DNA from: Lachnospiraceae bacterium
Lineage (GTDB): Bacteria; Bacillota_A; Clostridia; Lachnospirales; Lachnospiraceae
Assembly (NCBI GenBank): GCA_017652545.1
Contig: JAGCAV010000035.1
Coordinates: 1-29,361 of the forward strand
Length of the DNA stretch: 29,361 nt
Direction of reading: 5' to 3'
Shown: piece after piece, positions 28,149 to 29,361 of the stretch
Position numbering within the stretch: the stretch's first letter is position 1
Layout of the letters: every line of letters starts with the position of its first letter
Position numbers and translations under genes: made by a program
The notes under the pieces: generated by a model
Database searches by the model: none
Seen by the model: only the letters and a program-made list of their open reading frames with translations
What the model was told of the DNA's origin: nothing

Positions 28149-28227
28149 GAAGCAATAACTGCGTGAGCAGTTATTGGCAGACACCGCGAAGCGGTGGATG
28201 CACAGCTTCGTCAGAAGCTGGCTTCTT
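28147..28227 (+). other. Cloverleaf-like RNA/DNA fold starting at the pckA stop codon
   Basis: A 7-bp closing stem (AAGAAGC 28147-28153 with GCTTCTT 28221-28227) encloses three perfect hairpins. They are: 9 bp, 28154-28162 with 28167-28175, loop GTGA; 6 bp, 28182-28187 with 28191-28196, loop GAA; and 7 bp, 28203-28209 with 28214-28220, loop GTCA. The first and third hairpins abut the closing stem with no unpaired base, and the two linkers are each 6 nt. The closing stem overlaps the TAA stop (28146-28148). It is not a tRNA: arm and loop sizes do not fit. Function unknown. Confidence 0.6.
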
Positions 28228-28268
28228 TAACGAAAGAAAATGCGCAGCATTTTCTTGAGTGTAAGAAG
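28224..28268 (+). repeat. 45-bp direct repeat, copy A, with a 10-bp hairpin (loop GCA)
   Basis: It contains AAGAAAATGC (28234-28243), loop GCA and GCATTTTCTT (28247-28256), followed by GAGTGTAAGAAG. It matches copy B at 44 of 45 positions; the only difference is the middle base of the loop. Confidence 0.9.
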
Positions 28269-28288
28269 CGCAAGAGAAAAGCATAACA

Positions 28289-28325
28289 AAAGATGGTGGT
28301 AGCTCCGCAAGGAGCTGTCATCTTT
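28289..28325 (+). other. Extended hairpin with GCAA tetraloop in the pckA 3' region
   Basis: AGCTCC (28301-28306) and GGAGCT (28311-28316) pair around loop GCAA, a GNRA tetraloop. A perfect 7-bp outer stem, AAAGATG (28289-28295) with CATCTTT (28319-28325), closes it. Copy B of the direct repeat starts within the 3' side of this outer stem. Confidence 0.7.
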
Positions 28326-28365
28326 AACGAAAGAAAATGCGTAGCATTTTCTTGAGTGTAAGAAG
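28321..28365 (+). repeat. 45-bp direct repeat, copy B, with a 10-bp hairpin (loop GTA)
   Basis: AAGAAAATGC (28331-28340) pairs with GCATTTTCTT (28344-28353) around loop GTA. It lies 97 bp downstream of copy A. Confidence 0.9.
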
Positions 28366-28370
28366 TACAG

Positions 28371-28400
28371 GAAAATGCGCAGCATTTTCTTGAGTGTAAG
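28371..28400 (+). repeat. Partial direct repeat, copy C (30 bp), with an 8-bp hairpin (loop GCA)
   Basis: These 30 bases are identical to 28236-28265 of copy A, including the GAGTGTAAG tail. GAAAATGC (28371-28378) pairs with GCATTTTC (28382-28389). It ends just before the terminator stem. Confidence 0.9.
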
Positions 28401-28404
28401 TAAG

Positions 28405-28436
28405 AAAGAGACAGGATTTTCCTGTCTCTTTTTTTT
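28405..28436 (+). terminator. Intrinsic terminator of pckA
   Basis: AAAGAGACAGG (28405-28415) and CCTGTCTCTTT (28421-28431) form a perfect 11-bp stem, and the T run continues to 28436. It lies 256 nt after the pckA stop, so the whole hairpin array should be part of the pckA mRNA. Confidence 0.92.
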
Positions 28437-28469
28437 GGAAACTTACGAATGTCTTCATCGAATCTCTGG

Positions 28470-28498
28470 TTGCGAAATCATCGAAAATGCTGTATGAT
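28470..28498 (+). promoter_or_regulatory. Predicted promoter of the 6S RNA gene
   Basis: TTGCGA (28470-28475) and TATGAT (28493-28498) are 17 nt apart. It lies 34 nt after the pckA terminator, with the predicted start near 28505, directly before the 6S-like sequence. Confidence 0.75.
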
Positions 28499-28504
28499 TT
28501 AGAC

Positions 28505-28699
28505 AGATTAAAAAGGCAATACCCCTGGGGTGTGCGATAACTCTCTTTATTTTGAACCTACATTTACTTAATGGGACTCCTATATAGTCGGCGGTAATGT
28601 CAGGCCCTCCTTCGAAGGGAAGACAGCGGCGCCCTCTGCGGACACCCACCTGGCTTCGGCTAGGCGTCAAAATTAGGGAACCGGCACTCTGGGGTTTTT
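28505..28699 (+). ncRNA. ssrS: 6S RNA
   Basis: This is a gene-free stretch of about 195 nt with its own promoter. The two ends can pair as a closing stem (CCCC 28522-28525 with GGGG 28691-28694, and GTGC 28532-28535 with GCAC 28684-28687), followed by TTTTT. The 5' central strand has TTTTGAACCTAC and the 3' strand has the small hairpin CCTGGC-TTCG-GCTAGG (28649-28664), as in Firmicute 6S RNAs. A terminal arm is formed by TGTC and CCCT with AGGG and GACA (28598-28625). 6S RNA binds sigma-A RNA polymerase holoenzyme and inhibits many promoters in stationary phase. The identity rests on recalled consensus and folding by eye, and the exact ends are approximate. Confidence 0.8.
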
Positions 28700-28729
28700 G
28701 ATTCTGAAGAAGAACTTCTTGAAGAAGAT

Positions 28730-29361
28730 ATGAGAAAAAGACGCTTTCGATCATTTCTGCATCTGATCAAATGCTTTCTGAAAAAAATGTCGGCGGACAG
28801 GCTTGACGTATATTCGGCTCAGTCTGCTTTTTATCTTGTCATGGGTCTGATTCCGATCCTGATGCTGATGCTGATGATGCTCAGGTTCACGCCGCTCGAT
28901 GAGGAGATGATTTTGGATGCCCTTTCGCAGATCATGGATGAGACAGTGATGGGCTATGTTGAGCAGGTTGTCGGGAATGTGTATCACGGATCGGTCGGTA
29001 TCCTTTCCTTCGCGACCGTGACGAGCCTTTGGGTAGCCAGCAGGGCGATTCTCGGGCTGACGAACGGCCTGAACAGTATCCGCAGGGTGAGAGAGAACAG
29101 AAACATCCTGTTCCTTATGTTCAGGTCTATGGTCTACACGCTTCTGCTGATCGTATTATTTGTCATGGCGCTCGGTATCCTGGTGGCAAGTGTTAAGGTG
29201 AACAGGGTCCTGCTGAAGGCGATCCCGTTTCTTAACGGAATAAGTGCCGGGACACGCTGGCTGCTTTCCCTTCTCGGACTTGTGCTGATGACGATGATCT
29301 TCACCATGCTCTATATCGTCCTTCCGAACGGAAAGAGAAGATTTCGGTCACAGCTGCCCGG
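28730..29361 (+). CDS. YihY/BrkB-family membrane protein, 3' truncated by the window
   Basis: The open frame runs from ATG 28730 to the window end (210 codons) without a stop. The N-terminus is basic (MRKRRFRS), followed by YSAQSAFYLVMGLIPILMLML at about 28-48, a signature of the YihY/virulence factor BrkB family. LWVASRAILGLTNGLN at about 99-114 is also typical. Two further membrane segments follow, at about 130-155 and 170-195. Family members were once called ribonuclease BN, but that activity belongs to another protein, and the true role is unclear. The ribosome binding site is weak (GAAGAAG). The frame stays open upstream into the 6S gene but has no start codon there. It begins about 31 nt after the 6S RNA end and may depend on read-through. 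Confidence 0.88.
   Translation, partial: MRKRRFRSFLHLIKCFLKKMSADRLDVYSAQSAFYLVMGLIPILMLMLMMLRFTPLDEEMILDALSQIMDETVMGYVEQVVGNVYHGSVGILSFATVTSLWVASRAILGLTNGLNSIRRVRENRNILFLMFRSMVYTLLLIVLFVMALGILVASVKVNRVLLKAIPFLNGISAGTRWLLSLLGLVLMTMIFTMLYIVLPNGKRRFRSQLP

Noticed and set aside
28147..28227. A tRNA or tRNA-like gene
   Set aside because: The fold has a 7-bp closing stem and three arms, but the loops are 3-4 nt, there is no T-loop or D-loop sequence, and no anticodon loop of 7 nt.
28224..28400. A CRISPR array
   Set aside because: The three repeats are unevenly spaced (97 and 38 bp), the intervening sequence contains further hairpins, and no cas gene is near.

Overview
The window looks like the chromosome of an anaerobic Clostridia-class Firmicute, most likely a moderately GC-rich member of or near the Lachnospiraceae. 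The reasons are strong AGGAGG-type Shine-Dalgarno sites, the Firmicute order rpsT-lepA-hemW-hrcA-grpE-dnaK-dnaJ with a perfect CIRCE operator, an anaerobic (cbi-type) cobalamin pathway, ATP-type PEP carboxykinase and a clostridial-looking 6S RNA. The species call is inference from gene content. No mobile element, prophage, CRISPR array, tRNA or rRNA gene was seen.

Region 1 (1-8363, +) is the downstream part of a cobalamin operon: a CbiJ-CbiE-CbiT fusion cut by the window edge, cbiA, cbiB, a YitT-family membrane protein, cobD, cbiP and cbiC. Four junctions overlap by 4 to 19 nt, so translation is probably coupled. The genes cover ring reduction, methylation and decarboxylation, methyl migration, amidation, and making and attaching the aminopropanol arm. 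The YitT gene is the only member without a known role in the pathway.

Region 2 (8364-14832, +) is an oligopeptide/dipeptide ABC transporter, oppB-oppC-oppD-oppF-oppA. It has a promoter and hairpin leader before oppB, and a second promoter with a palindrome, a five-codon leader ORF and a hairpin before oppA. It ends at a strong terminator.

Region 3 (14836-19916) is housekeeping: a small PspC-domain protein overlapping holA, convergent rpsT (TTG start), then lepA and hemW. HemW also starts at TTG, and its first codons contain a terminator-like hairpin. Region 4 (19921-20934, -) is a membrane-anchored SGNH hydrolase-like protein.

Region 5 (21087-26333, +) is the HrcA/CIRCE heat-shock operon hrcA-grpE-dnaK-dnaJ, with a hairpin between dnaK and dnaJ.

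Region 6 (26428-29361, +) has pckA, a 256-nt 3' untranslated region, an intrinsic terminator, a 6S RNA gene with its own promoter, and the start of a YihY/BrkB-family membrane protein. The pckA 3' region is the most unusual part of the window. It holds seven compact hairpins, and every one has a C-G closing pair and a GNA or GNNA loop. Three of them form a cloverleaf-like fold that begins at the pckA stop codon, and three are copies of one direct repeat.
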